Origin: UBA4459 sp963776205
Lineage (GTDB): Bacteria > Bacteroidota > Bacteroidia > Bacteroidales > F082
NCBI GenBank assembly: GCA_963776205.1
Contig: CAVZLR010000002.1
Span: 434,001 to 498,000 of the forward strand
Length of the DNA stretch: 64,000 nucleotides
Reading direction: 5' to 3'
Made by a program: the position numbers and the translations under genes. The notes under the pieces were generated by a model that worked only from the letters and a program-made list of their open reading frames with translations, was not told where the DNA came from and ran no database searches. Every line of letters begins with the position of its first letter. Position 1 is the first letter of the stretch. This document shows, in pieces, positions 42,668 through 53,895 of the stretch.

Positions 42668-42720
42668 CAAATTTAAAAAGATAAAGTCTGAGTGGCATCA
42701 AAAAAGAAATTCTATTTTTG
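42668..42720. promoter_or_regulatory. Divergent -7 boxes between the S9 hydrolase and TPR genes
   Basis: Minus-strand TAAATTTG at 42675-42668 serves the S9 gene (ATG 42647) and plus-strand TATTTTTG at 42713-42720 points to the TPR gene (TTG 42729). Both match TAnnTTTG exactly. The plus box leaves almost no leader, so that transcript may be near leaderless or the box may be fortuitous. Confidence 0.3.
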
Positions 42721-42728
42721 GCATCAAT

Positions 42729-44749
42729 TTGAAATACTTGAAAACCCGTTTTATAACATTTGCGTTTCTTAGTGTATTGCTCTTTTTCATGGCAATATCC
42801 ACCTCCCTGAAATCACAGGTGAACTACGATCATTTTTTGCGGTTGGGACATATGGAACTTCAAAAAAGCGAATACCTGAAGGCTATCAATAGTTTCAATA
42901 CGGCAATCAATTCAAAAAAAGACGGATTCGAGGCTTATTTCTTAAGGGGGATCGCCAAATTCAGCCTGGGCGATTTTCAGGGAGCCATCAATGATTTTTC
43001 AAAAACAATTTCCTTACATCCGTTGTATGTCAGGGCGTATCATTACCGAGGTATTTCACACGACCGGATGTATGATTATGCGCATGCCATCAGCGATTTT
43101 GACAAAGCCCTAAAAATTGACCCCTTCAATCCTGAACTATTTCTGGCCCGTGGCGATACAAAATTACACCTGAACGATTACAGGGGCGCTGCTGAAGATT
43201 ACACTTCTGCCATCGACCTTGACCATGAACAGGCAGCCGCCTGGCTTAACAGGGGTGTTGCCTATCACCTTCTTGAAGAACATGAAAAAGCATTGCCCGA
43301 TCTGAACCAGGCCATTCAACTCGATTATTTTAATGTGCAGGCATGGGCAAAACGTGGTATTATCCAGTATGAAATGGACAGCCTGGACCAGGCTATTGCC
43401 GACTTTGAACATGCCATTTCTCTGGATGATGAAAATCCACTGGTATATTTTCAAAGAGGGATTACGTATTTAAAATTAGGAGATACAGTGCCGCATTACA
43501 GGATTATGACAGGGTAATTGAGCTGGAACCGGAAAATGCCCTTACTTTTTATAACCGGGCACTAATCAAATCAATGCAGGAAAATTTTGAAGAGGCACTG
43601 GAAGATTATACTGCCGTTACACAAATAAACCCTTTGAATGTATACGCCTATTTCAACCGTGGCATCGTAAATGCTGAACTGGATGAACCTTGACAATGCA
43701 GAAGCTGATTTTACAAGGTGCATTGAAATATTCCCTGACTTTGTAGGTGCTTATGTGAACAGGTCGGTGGTGCGACAGCAAAAAGGAAACAGAAAAGGTG
43801 CTATTCAGGATCATGATATTGCCATGAATATTATTGAAGAGCTGAACAGCGATAACCAGGATTATGAAACCATCTACCGCAGGTACCAGGATTCTATTTA
43901 TTTTAATAAGATCATTGAGTTTGAGGCTGATTTCATAAGTGGGAATATCAAGAAAGGACGCATCCAATTCCAGCGAATCAACATTGAACCCAAACCAAAC
44001 TTTTTCCTCGTTTATGCCATCAAATTACCTGAGACTTCGATGAAGAAACAATTAAGAAGCGTGAATATTACGATGAGAATATTGCAAAATTCAATGCGAA
44101 TAACCGTTTTGGGATTAAATTGGTGTTTACTACACGTGAAAGGCCTGTATCAAACGAAACGACCATTAATGAATTACAACGTATTGACAGTGCCATTCTA
44201 ATTGCCGGAGATACAGCAGGTGCATATTTCATGAAAGGTGTTGTGAACAGTATGCTTCAGAATTACAGTATCGCCATCAATGCGTATGATAAAGCTCTCA
44301 GGCACGATCCATACATTTCATATGCCTATTTAAACCGTGGCACAACACAATATGAACTGGATGAATTCATATATACTGAACAGGAATATACAAGTGCCAT
44401 CACCATCAGCCGGAGTGGTGAGGAAAATACGAAGAAGGAAATTGAAGAACCCGACTACCATAGTACCCTGGATGATTATAATAAAGTAATCAGGCAAAAC
44501 CCTGAGCTTCCGTTTGTTTACTATAACAGGGCCAATGTTCAGTTAAGCCTGAAAGAATACCATCGCGCTATTGATGATTATTCACGTGCCATCGAACTAG
44601 AGCCCGATTTGGCCGAAGCTTATTATAACAGGGCACTTACTTTATTATTCCTGGAAGAAAATGAACTGGCATGCAAAGACCTCAGCATCGCAGGTGAACT
44701 TGGAATAACCGAAGCTTACAATGTGATTAAAAGATATTGCGGTAAATAA
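42729..44749 (+). CDS. Large exported tetratricopeptide-repeat protein, frameshifted
   Basis: About 670 residues after correction, from a TTG start (42729) that gives KYLKTRFITFAFLSVLLFFMAISTS, a signal peptide. The rest is a run of about ten TPR units such as AYFLRGIAKFSLGDFQGAIN, AYHYRGISHDRMYDYAHAIS, LFLARGDTKLHLNDYRGAAE, AWLNRGVAYHLLEEHEKALP and the last VYYNRANVQLSLKEYHRAID. A non-TPR segment lies near 43850-44130. Frame changes occur near 43495, 43680, 44035 and 44125. TPR arrays bind partner proteins; a periplasmic assembly role is possible. It ends 9 bases before the stop of the convergent DUF5362-like gene. Confidence 0.82.
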
Positions 44750-44758
44750 GTAAAAATG

Positions 44759-45151
44759 CTAATAATAATTTTCCTGCAGCAGTTCCGGAATAGTATACAA
44801 AAGACCGGTTGAGACAATAACAACGATTGCAATGATCGCTCCAATAATACCGATGAGTGCCAGCACACCGTACACTGTAAAATAAGTACTCAGACTGTTT
44901 TGCGATTTGACCATCGCTGCAATATCACCTGAAATTTGTGCCTGTTCGATCCTGTTGGCGGTTTGGTTCAATAATACGCCCAGCCAGATCGGCAGCCAAG
45001 CAATGATAATTCCCACAATCGTCAATGCTGCAAATACACCATAGATGATCATCAGGATTCCTAAAAATTTAATCCAGCCTTTGCTGCTGAATAGTGGCAA
45101 ACTTACTTCCCTTACCACCCTTTGTTCCATGTTTAATTCTTCATTTTCCAT
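44759..45151 (-). CDS. DUF5362-like small membrane protein
   Basis: 130 residues from the ATG at 45151 (MENEELNMEQRVVREV); the in-frame upstream start is ignored because it lacks a family-like N-terminus. There are two hydrophobic parts: residues about 33-58 (GWIKFLGILMIIYGVFAALTIVGIIIAWLP), and 85-117 (YFTVYGVLALIGIIGAIIAIVVIV), with a polar loop NQTANRIEQAQ between. This layout resembles the DUF5362 family. The function is unknown. Confidence 0.7.
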   Translation of the reverse strand: MENEELNMEQRVVREVSLPLFSSKGWIKFLGILMIIYGVFAALTIVGIIIAWLPIWLGVLLNQTANRIEQAQISGDIAAMVKSQNSLSTYFTVYGVLALIGIIGAIIAIVVIVSTGLLYTIPELLQENYY

Positions 45152-45280
45152 ATGATTACTTTTGATTTTAAATAATAAAAACATTTCTAAATTGACATAA
45201 AGTTAATGCTGAATCGGGTGTTAACAAAAAAAAGTTTAAAATATTACGGTTTTGATTGATAATCTCATTTTTTCTGTAAC

Positions 45281-45288
45281 TACATTTG
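45281..45288 (+). promoter_or_regulatory. -7 box of the FtsB/DivIC gene
   Basis: TACATTTG exactly matches TAnnTTTG, 19 bases upstream of the ATG at 45307. TTG at 45256-45258 lies 22 bases ahead as a possible -33 element. Confidence 0.4.
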
Positions 45289-45306
45289 CAATCATAAAAC
45301 GCATCG

Positions 45307-45597
45307 ATGTTTTTCAGAAAATACATACTCAATAAATATTTTATTACAGGGCTGGGATTCCTGGTTTGGATGGTATTTTTCGACCAGGAAAGTTTTATCG
45401 ATCAGTTCAGACTGAGCAGGACTCTAAACGACCTTGAAAACCAAAAAGAGTATTACCAGGAAGAGATTGAAAAAACCAGGGGCGCAATCCATGTGCTTGA
45501 GAATGATACAGCACACCTCGAAAAATATGCCCGAGAAAAATACTTTATGAAAAAAGACAATGAAGAAGTGTTTGTGATTATTGAAGAAGAGGAATAA
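45307..45597 (+). CDS. FtsB/DivIC family septum-formation initiator
   Basis: Intact, 96 residues. A short cytoplasmic N-terminus is followed by one membrane helix (residues 12-25, YFITGLGFLVWMVFF), a coiled coil (LNDLENQKEYYQEEIEKTRG), and a C-terminal motif EKYAREKYFMKKDNEEVFVI that is usual for FtsB/DivIC. These proteins bridge the division complex and the wall synthase. It stands alone between two minus-strand genes and converges with the MBL hydrolase. Confidence 0.87.
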   Translation: MFFRKYILNKYFITGLGFLVWMVFFDQESFIDQFRLSRTLNDLENQKEYYQEEIEKTRGAIHVLENDTAHLEKYAREKYFMKKDNEEVFVIIEEEE

Positions 45598-45608
45598 TAA
45601 GTTTTAAT

Positions 45609-46303
45609 TTATTTCCTGGTCTTATTTCTTTTTTGAAATTCTTTATCATACTTCTTCTCTTCGCAGCCGCTTTCCATGTGCCGGGTAATACCATTCTGCA
45701 TTCATGATCCAACAACTTTTTCCAGCTTTCAAGCAATGCAACCTCATCATTAGCGAATGGCGGATATATCTTATGCATGATATTGAACAAACTGTCGCCA
45801 ACAAATGCATTGTTTTCGATGATCAATGATGATGAACCGGATGTATGGCCGGGTGTATGGATGATTTTTCCGTTGATACCAAAATTGGATAAATCCAGCT
45901 TGTTATCGAAAACAATATCCGGTTCCACGTGGTTGAAAGACATTGTACAGTTTAGACAATACGTTTTCCTATAAATGAGATCACTCTGAATAATGGATTG
46001 GTTCCGTCCGGAACCCTGTGGAAACCAGCTTCCCAGCTTATCCGCTTCTGCTTCATGCACAATTATTTTAGCCCCCGACTTTTCTTTTAAAACAGCAGCA
46101 CAGCCAGCATGATCGTAATGGGTATGCGTTAGGAAAATAAATAGCAGTTTTCTTACATCCAAACCTCGCGAAGTGATCGCCTTTACAATTTTTTTCTCAT
46201 ATCCTTTGGTACCGGAATCTACCAGGAAAAATCCCCCTCCGGTGATTACCAGGTACACATGGCCAACACCAGCGCGGATCGGTATAATTTTCAGTTTTGA
46301 CAT
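45609..46303 (-). CDS. MBL-fold metallo-hydrolase, one C-terminal frameshift
   Basis: About 230 residues. Metal site: FLTHTHYDHAG (HxHxDH), HTPGHTSGSS, FVGDSLFN and a final PGH. In the sequence as given the last part reads LPGTWKAAAKRR, but restoring one G near 45680 gives LPGH then ESGCEEKKYDKEF and QKRNKTRK, with a stop at 45609. The corrected frame retains the last His ligand and stops before ftsB instead of overlapping it. Such enzymes hydrolyse thioesters, lactones or glyoxalase-type substrates; the substrate here is unknown. Its ATG overlaps the priA stop (TAATG), so it is cotranslated with priA. Confidence 0.87.
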
Positions 46304-48793
46304 TATTGCGGATCTACATCAAACTGAATAATAATGGATTTATATTTTGCCAGGGTGCGAAACTCCAGGAAAGACTTGTTCAACTTACCCTTTACAGCTT
46401 TAATATTACTTCCCCTGGCTGTTTTTATCATGATATGCATGATATAATATGACCTCACCCTCGACACCAATGGAAATTCGGGGCCATACAGCATTTTGCC
46501 AAATTTTGTTCTTAATTCCTTTGCAAATACAACAGCTCCTTTACGCAACAAGTCTGCTTTTTTATGTTTCATTTTAACAATGATCAGCCTGTAATATGGT
46601 GGATAGAAAAACCGCTTTCGTTCGACCAATTGTTGCTTATACATCTCAAAATAATCGTGTTTTACAACACACTTGATGATGGGATGTTCAGGTTTCCAGG
46701 ACTGAATTACTACTTTTCCTTGTTTGTGTTTTCTACCTGCCCTTCCGCTTACTTGTTCCATCAGTTGAAAACTGCGTTCGTGCGCCCTGAAATCAGGGAA
46801 ACTCATCATATTGTCGGCACTTAAAACACCAACTACCTGTACATTATCGAAATCCAGTCCTTTGGTAACCATTTGTGTTCCGATCAGGATATCCGTTTTC
46901 CGGTCTTCAAAATTTCCAATAATTCTGTGGAAGGCATTCTTTGTGCGTGTGGTATCCAGGTCCATCCTGTCAATGCGGGCATCAGGTAGGATCAAGCGAC
47001 AATTCTTCAACTACTTTTTCAGTGCCAAATCCCTGCATTTTTAAAAATGTATTGCCACAGTCATGGCACTCATGTGGGATGGTGGTTGAATAACCACAAT
47101 AATGACATTTCAGCAGTTCGCTGTGTTTATGATAGGTAAGTGTTACATCGCAATAGTTGCACTGGGGCACCCAGCCACATTGCTCACACTCCACACGTAA
47201 TGAAAATCCCCGCCTGTTTTGAAATAAAATCACCTGCTTTTTCTCCTTTAAAGCACCATTAATTTCTCTAAGCAAAACTGAAGAGAAGTGTGATCTCAGC
47301 ATCCGCCGCCTGTGTTCATCTCGCAAGTCCACCACTTCAATGTCCGGCATTTTTAATCCACCATAGCGTTCATTCAATTCAACCAAAGCGTATTTACCAT
47401 TCATGGCATTGTAATAACTTTCGATGGAAGGCGTTGCAGAGCCTAAGAACCACTTTTGCGTTATGGATAGTTGACAGGTAAATAGCGGCATCACGCGCAT
47501 TATAACGGGGAGCAGGGTCAAACTGTTTGTAGGATTGATCGTGTTCTTCATCAACAATGATCAGTCCTAAATTTTCATAGGGTAAAAATATGGCCGACCT
47601 GGGCCCAAGGATCACTTTATATTGTGATACATCATTTGATTTTTCTCGACCTGAAAGGTTATTCCATACTTCTGCCCTTTCATCTTTACTATATCGCGAA
47701 TGGTAAATACCTACCTGATCTCCAAAATACTTTTTCAGCCGGCTGATAATTTGTGTTGTCAATGCAATTTCAGGTAGTAAATACAGCACTTGTTTTTCCT
47801 GCAGTAATACTTTTTCAATAAGCTTGATGTATATTTCTGTTTTCCCACCTGAAGTAACGCCATGCAACAACGCCACATTGAAATTTACAAATGCCATATG
47901 AATATGGTCAAAAGCTATTTTTTGCGTTTCACTGAGTTCAATGGGCGTCGCAATTACCTCGCTTCCATCCTGAAACCTGCTGATCACCCTTTCAGATATT
48001 TCAAAAATGCCTTTATCCACCAATGCTTTTAGAATAGTAGTGTTGCTCCCAGCTCTCTTCAGCAAGTCATCCCTGCTGATTTGCTTGTTGTTGTTTTTAG
48101 CAAACCCACGCATACTAATATAAGCCATCACGAGCTCCAATTGTTTGTGCGCCCTCTTTCCTAACTCATCCATCAATTGCTGGATGGCCTCATCCATTTG
48201 AAAGGAATCTGTTAAGGAAACCAATTTCTCCAGCTTGGGTTTATAACCGCCTTTCAGTTCTTCTTCCATGAAGATCATGCGCTTATCGATCATTTTTTTT
48301 AACAGTGGAAGCACTTTCTGAAAGCCAACCTGTTTTGAAATTTCATCAATGGTCAGCTTTTCTTTCTCAATCAAAGCTTCGGTAATCCGGTATTCAAATT
48401 CATCCAGTATATTCTCATCCACTTTAAAATCAGGTGAAAGCAGCACTTTCGACTCGCTGGAAAGTTTAAACGCAGAAGGAAGGGCAGCATTCATTACATC
48501 ACCTTCAGTACACATATAATAGTCGGAAATCCATTCCCAGAACCGGAACTGCAACGGATTCACAAGCGGCTGCTCATCTAACAAATGAAGTATATATTTT
48601 GGAACAGCATCGGGTACTTGCTGATGGAGCCGTTTGATCAATCCGGCATATACTTTCTTTTTCCCAAACTGAACAGATACCCGTTGACCAACTTTAACCG
48701 ATCTTTATTCATCTCAAAGGGAATGCGGTAGGTGAATGTTCCTTTTACGGGTAACGGTAATAAAACATCAGCAAAGAGGGTTGTCCGGCTCAT
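46303..48793 (-). CDS. priA: Primosomal replication restart helicase PriA, three frameshifts
   Basis: PriA reloads the replisome at stalled forks. The ATG at 48793 (MSRTTLFADVLLPLPVKGTFTY) matches the family start. The DEAH-type helicase has Walker A LHGVTSGGKTEIY (usual form GVTGSGKTE), LYLLPEIALTTQ, GLIIVDEEHDQSY and SAIFLPYENL. Eight zinc-finger Cys lie in ECEQCGWVPQCNYCDVTL and LKCHYCGYSTT/ECHDCGNTF. Motifs V-VI are ILIGTQMVTKGLDFDNVQVVGVL and EQVSGRAGR. Frames change near 48645, 47470 and 46990. The corrected length of about 830 residues is normal. Confidence 0.93.
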
Positions 48794-48873
48794 GCGAACA
48801 AAGGTAGATTTTTTAACTTTTCCAAAGTTCGCGACTCTCGAAAAGTTTAAACACAAGAATAGTCAGAAATTGA

Positions 48874-51320
48874 CTAATTATTGATCACAAATGCGCTTTT
48901 TCCTTGTTCAAAATTCTGGATTCCTTTTTCCAGAAAATCGACAAACTCATCTACATCAAGGTCGTAAGCACGTGGTTGTGTAAGTACTTCACCATTGTGA
49001 CCCATTAAAACGTAAAAAGGCTGTGCATTCACACCAAATTTTGTGATTTGCAGATCAGCATATTTTTTACCGATGGTTTTTTTCATTTTACCGTCATATG
49101 CCGACTTGATCCATTCATCTTCAGCAAGTTTGGTTTTATCATCCACATAAAGTGCCAGAACTATATAATCTTCACGAAGTATTTTCAGCACCTTTGGATC
49201 TGACCATACATTGGCCTCCATTTCGCGGCAATTTACACACCCATGGCCTGTAAAGTCAATAAAAATCGGTTTATTCTGTTCTTTGGCACAACTTAGTGCC
49301 TGGTTATAATCAAAATATCCTTCCAGTCCGTGCGGTAGATGTAAGAAGTCAGCATACTTAGGTTTATCACAAATCTCTTCTACTTCTTTGCCTCCTGATC
49401 CGGCATATAATTCAACATTGTTACGAATTACCGCGTTCAAGTCAAAATCATGTGTCGATTGAGGTGGGATATAACCTGAGAGTGCTTTTAATGGTGCGCC
49501 AAACATACCTGGAATTAGATACATTACAAATGAGAATGTAATGATAGCGAGCATTAAACGTGGTACAGAAACGAAAGGCAGATCGGAATCGTGGGCAAAC
49601 TTAATTTTGCCCAACAAATATAATCCCATTAAGAAGAAGATCACAATCCATAATGCCAGATATACTTCCCTATCCAACAATCCCCAATGATAGGTTTGGT
49701 CGGCAACGCTCAGGAATTTTAATCCTAATGCCAGCTCAAGGAATCCCAGTACAACTTTAACAGCATTTAGCCAGCCACCCGATTTTGGAAGGCCTTGCAA
49801 CAAGGATGGGAAAAATGCGAAAAGTGTAAAAGGCAATGCAAATGCCAGTGAGAATCCCAGCATCCCAATGATCGGCTTTAAAACCTGACCTCCTGCCGAT
49901 TCAACAAGAATGGTTCCCACAATAGGTCCTGTACAGCTAAATGATACAAGTACCAATGTTACTGCCATAAAAACCGGGCCTAAAAATCCGCCTTTATCAG
50001 CTCTCTGATCTGATTTATTAACCATCCAGCTTGGCATAACAATTTCAAACATCCCAAAGAAAGAAGCTGCGAATATGACAAAGATTAAGAAGAACAATAT
50101 ATTCGGTAACCAGTGAGTACTCAGCCAGTTGGCAATATCCGGCCCGGCGACCACAGCAAGAATGGATCCAATAAATGTATAAATCGCAATGATACTGATA
50201 CCATAAATGATGGCCTGCATTTTTCCTTTGGCTTTTTCTTCACCGTCTTTCATGAAAAATGAAACCGTCATCGGGATCATTGGAAAAACACAAGGTGTAA
50301 GGATAGCTGCTAAACCGCCCAGGAATGACAATATGAAGAATCCCCAAAGTGAAGCTTTTTTCCCCTGGATGTCAGACATTCCGATCTCTGCTTCTTCTAT
50401 TTGCGCCTTTTCCGCGATTAATTGATCCGTTTTTCCATTAAAAATCAATTCAATATCTTCGTATAAGGCTACACAACCTACATCGTTACATACCATATAT
50501 GCAATTTCGCCAATAACTGGAATTTCGTCCGTTTCGGAAATTAACCTGATGGTTTGTTTAAAGGTAGCTTCATGCTCGAAGAATTTGATATCCAATTCAA
50601 AAACATCATCAAATTCTTCGATAGGTGTAGTAACCTCAACAGCTTCCCCTACCAATTCAAATCCTTCCAGGTTTTCAAATATAAAATCGGTGGGTAAAGG
50701 GCCATCTTCCGGCACATCAACTGAATACAAATGAAGCCATCGTCAATCGTTGCCGTAAAGAATATGTCAATTATTCTATCTCCATTAGATTCAGTTTTTA
50801 CCTTCCATGTAACAGGCTCCAGTATGCCTTGCGTCGGAACTGCGGTTGCTGCTTGCTGTGGTGCCAGTTTGAATTCAAAATCCACATCAGCAGGTGGCAA
50901 GCATTTCGTATCGTCGCAACACATAAATTCAAGAAAACCTTTGACCGTCACCGGTGACTGCGAGGTTAATTTAACCCGTTGCTTGAAAACAGCTTCAAAA
51001 GCAAAAAATTTGAGTACCATCTCAAAATTAGGATCATACTCTTCAATTACTTCACTTACTTCAACTGTTTTACCAACGAACTCATAACCGGAGCCTTCCT
51101 CAAAATTGAAATTAGTTGCCGGGGGTGACATGGGAATATCTTGCGAGTATAAATGCCACTTATTCTCTATATCAGCTTTAAAAATCAGATCAAATTCCGT
51201 ATCACTCACCTTTTCAGATGAGAAACTCCATTTTACGGGTTCTAAAATTTGAGCCTGAAGTCCGGTAAAAAAGAAAAGAAAAATATATAAGTAACTAAAT
51301 TTCAGTATACTTTTGGTCAT
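48874..51320 (-). CDS. dsbD: Thiol:disulfide interchange protein DsbD with duplicated N-terminal domain, one frameshift
   Basis: About 815 residues. After a signal peptide there are two periplasmic DsbD-N-like domains: residues about 24-155 (ILEPVKWSFSSEKV ... CCDDTKCLPP) and about 168-300 (ILEPVTWKVKTES ... VCNDVGCVAL), each with a CxxxxC-type pair. The membrane domain carries the redox Cys in AAILTPCVFPMIPMTVSF and LVSFSCTGPIVGTIL. The C-terminal thioredoxin-like domain has FIDFTGHGCVNCREMEANVW (CVNC). DsbD carries electrons from cytoplasmic thioredoxin to the periplasm. A single base is missing near 50733, in the second N-terminal domain. Confidence 0.92.
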
Positions 51321-51463
51321 AGGTCCTTATTTTATTGGATTGCGAAAATAATAAATTTAATCGTATTGAATTTTAAGTTCTTCTACTGATATTTGACAAC
51401 TTTAGACAGTTTTCAGTTGCATTCCGGGTAAAACATCGACTTCAGGAAATAGAGAATGACAGA

Positions 51464-52795
51464 TCAGGCAGAAATTTCGGTGACAGAAAGTACAGAGACT
51501 GTTTGCTTTGTTATTTTATATTTTTCAGAGATTCTGTGACCTATAATCCAAACAATATCTTCGCCAGATACCAGTAACCAAATATTTTGTTTTTCTATTA
51601 GGTTAAATTTATTGTCAATAAAATAATCACTCAGCAACTTACTTCCTTTCATCCCAATAGGTTGAAAGCGATCACCTTTTTTCCACTTTCTTAATTTAAG
51701 TGGAAACCTTAATTTTTCTTTATCCAGATAGGCAACATTCGGTTTTTTTATCATTTTGAACACTTCATTGTTTGGAGATGTTTGAAGCTTTAAGGATATT
51801 GGTTTAGTTATAGTTTCCTGTTCGGCCTTAATACAATATACCTTAGTATCAGGATCTTTTATTGATTCAATTAGAATCGAATTTCTGTCGATGATGGCTA
51901 TATGGGTGATTGAGTAAAAAGTTTTCCCGGATTGTTTTTCGATGATTGCTTCACATATATTATCTGTAATGTCACGGTTGAAATTAAAATTACGAAGGAG
52001 ATAGTACATCCATATTTCAAGGGGTTGCATATCTTTAATCGTATCCATCGACATGTAATAAATTCCTTTTTTAATCCTGAAAACAGATTTGAATTTTTCA
52101 TCAAGCAACTGTTGCAATAAAACATCAGCATCGTTCAAATGCTTTGTGCTCCTGATAATTGCATCCGGTGCCTTTTTATCGATCTTTTCCAACTCCGTTA
52201 TTAAATTCAACCTGATTTTATTTCGCAAATAGGTATCTTCTTTATTCGAAGAATCTTCCCTGAATGACAAATTTCTCACCCTGGCATATGTCTCAATATT
52301 TTCTCGTTTCGCAAATAAAAGTGGCCGGATAATTTTGTCTCTTTTCAACGGCATCCCTTTCAATCCAGCTAGCCCTGATCCTCTTAAAAGATTGATAAAA
52401 AAAGTTTCTACCTGGTCGTCTGAGTGATGTGCGACAGCTATATAATCAAATCCTTCCTTTTTTGACAATTCTTCAAACCATACATATCTTAATTCACGTG
52501 CTGCTACCTGTATCGACAGTTTATATTTGGCTGCATAGTTGCGGGTTTCAAATTTTTTGCTAAACACCGTGAGACCCATATTTTTCACCCAAATCCTTGA
52601 CAAATTTTCATCATCTTCAGATTCGACACCTCTCAACTGAAAATTGCAATGTGCAATGGCTGTTTTATAATTTGTCCGAACAAATAAGTCGAGCATGACA
52701 ATGGAATCAATTCCTCCGCTTACGGCCAGCAGCACACCGTTATTTGTATTGCACAATTTATGCTGTTCAATATATTGTTGAAATTCGACAATCAC
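51464..52795 (-). CDS. tilS: tRNA(Ile)-lysidine synthetase
   Basis: Intact, 443 residues. TilS places lysidine at C34 of the isoleucine tRNA that reads AUA. The N-terminal PP-loop ATPase is LLAVSGGIDSIVMLDLF, followed by AIAHCNFQLRG, VAHHSDDQVETFFINLLRG and the tRNA-contact segment REDSSNKEDTYLRNKIR. The C-terminal TilS-C domain holds KWKKGDRFQPIGMKGSKLLSD and a final WIIGHRIS. It is the only gene in this stretch without a frameshift. It lies directly downstream of the korB terminator. Confidence 0.95.
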   Translation of the reverse strand: MIVEFQQYIEQHKLCNTNNGVLLAVSGGIDSIVMLDLFVRTNYKTAIAHCNFQLRGVESEDDENLSRIWVKNMGLTVFSKKFETRNYAAKYKLSIQVAARELRYVWFEELSKKEGFDYIAVAHHSDDQVETFFINLLRGSGLAGLKGMPLKRDKIIRPLLFAKRENIETYARVRNLSFREDSSNKEDTYLRNKIRLNLITELEKIDKKAPDAIIRSTKHLNDADVLLQQLLDEKFKSVFRIKKGIYYMSMDTIKDMQPLEIWMYYLLRNFNFNRDITDNICEAIIEKQSGKTFYSITHIAIIDRNSILIESIKDPDTKVYCIKAEQETITKPISLKLQTSPNNEVFKMIKKPNVAYLDKEKLRFPLKLRKWKKGDRFQPIGMKGSKLLSDYFIDNKFNLIEKQNIWLLVSGEDIVWIIGHRISEKYKITKQTVSVLSVTEISA

Positions 52796-52814
52796 GACAC
52801 AAATGTAGTAAATG

Positions 52815-52838
52815 AAAAAAGGCCACTACGAAGTGGCC
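52815..52838 (-). terminator. Rho-independent terminator of the korA-korB transcript
   Basis: On the minus strand GGCCACT (52838-52832) pairs with AGTGGCC (52827-52821) around a 4-base loop, followed by six T (52820-52815). It sits 21 bases past the korB stop and ahead of tilS. Confidence 0.85.
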
Positions 52839-52859
52839 CTATATAAATTTTGGAAGTTT

Positions 52860-53892
52860 CTATTGTTTCACCCAGGTATTTCCTGTATGCAACAAATCGT
52901 CCACGTTTTTCAGTTTGGATGTTTTCTTTGCTTGTTCAACCGAATTCCAAACCAATTCTTCGAATGTGTTCGATTTTACAGATCGAATAACACCAAGAGC
53001 CGCTGGAAATTCGGGAGGCATCATGCTGGAAAGCATTACATGAATTCCAGAGTCTTCCGTATAAGGGTCATGTACAAGTATATCCTTTTCAGTAATTCCG
53101 TTTTCACCTATTTTAACCACTTCCAGGTTGGTTCCTTTTAGCACAATACCTTTGTCTCTTTCCTTTCCGAATATCATTGGTTCTCCGGCTTCCAGGAACA
53201 ATTGATTTTCATCTTTTGTTTCACGTGATGTGATTAGACCATGAATCTGATTATTGAAAATAACACAGTTTTCAAGTATTTCAACAACTGAAGTGCCTTT
53301 ATGTTTGGCCGCCTCTGAAAATACCTGCGACATCATTTTAATATTGGTATCCACCACACGGGCAAAAAACTTTCCATGGGCACCGATAACCAGTTCTCCA
53401 GGATTAAAAGGAGCTTCAAAAGTTCCTTGCGGGGATGTTTTTGTTTTTGATCCTTCTGGGTGATGTTGGTGAAAACTGTCCTTTGGTCAAACCATATATT
53501 TTGTTGTTAAATAACAGGATATTGATATCCGGATTACGTCGTACAATGTGAATAAAATGATTACCACCGATTGCCATTGAATCTCCGTCACCTGTTATCA
53601 TCCAAACACTGAGTTCTGGGTTGGCTAATTTTACTCCGGTTGCTAAAGCAGCAGCCCGACCATGAATACCATGAACACCATAGGTATTCATATAATAAGG
53701 AAACCTTGAAGAACAGCCAATACCTGAAACAACAACAAAATTTTCTTTAGGGATTCCAAGTTCGGGAAATACATTTTCAACCGCCTTTAATATGGCATGG
53801 TCGCCACAACCCGGGCACCATTTCACCATACGGTCGCTTTCAAAGTCTTGTTTAGTAAGTGCTAATTTTGGTGTTTCTATTATATTTTCCAT
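52860..53892 (-). CDS. korB: 2-oxoglutarate:ferredoxin oxidoreductase, beta subunit, one frameshift
   Basis: About 343 residues. Thiamine-diphosphate-binding subunit: VKWCPGCGDHAILKAV, GIGCSSRFPYYMNTYGVHGIHGRA, WMITGDGDSMAIGGNHFIH and LFNNKIYGLTKGQFSPTSP. After the frame change near 53455 it continues with QGSKTKTSPQGTFEAPFNP and VIGAHGKFFAR. With KorA it oxidises 2-oxoglutarate to succinyl-CoA using ferredoxin, or runs in reverse. Its start is 3 bases after the korA stop, so both are translated together. Confidence 0.9.
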
Positions 53893-53895
53893 TTT

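Noticed and set aside
45578..45597. Overlap of the MBL hydrolase with the ftsB end
   Set aside because: It comes from a frameshifted tail; the corrected frame restores the PGH ligand and stops at 45609.
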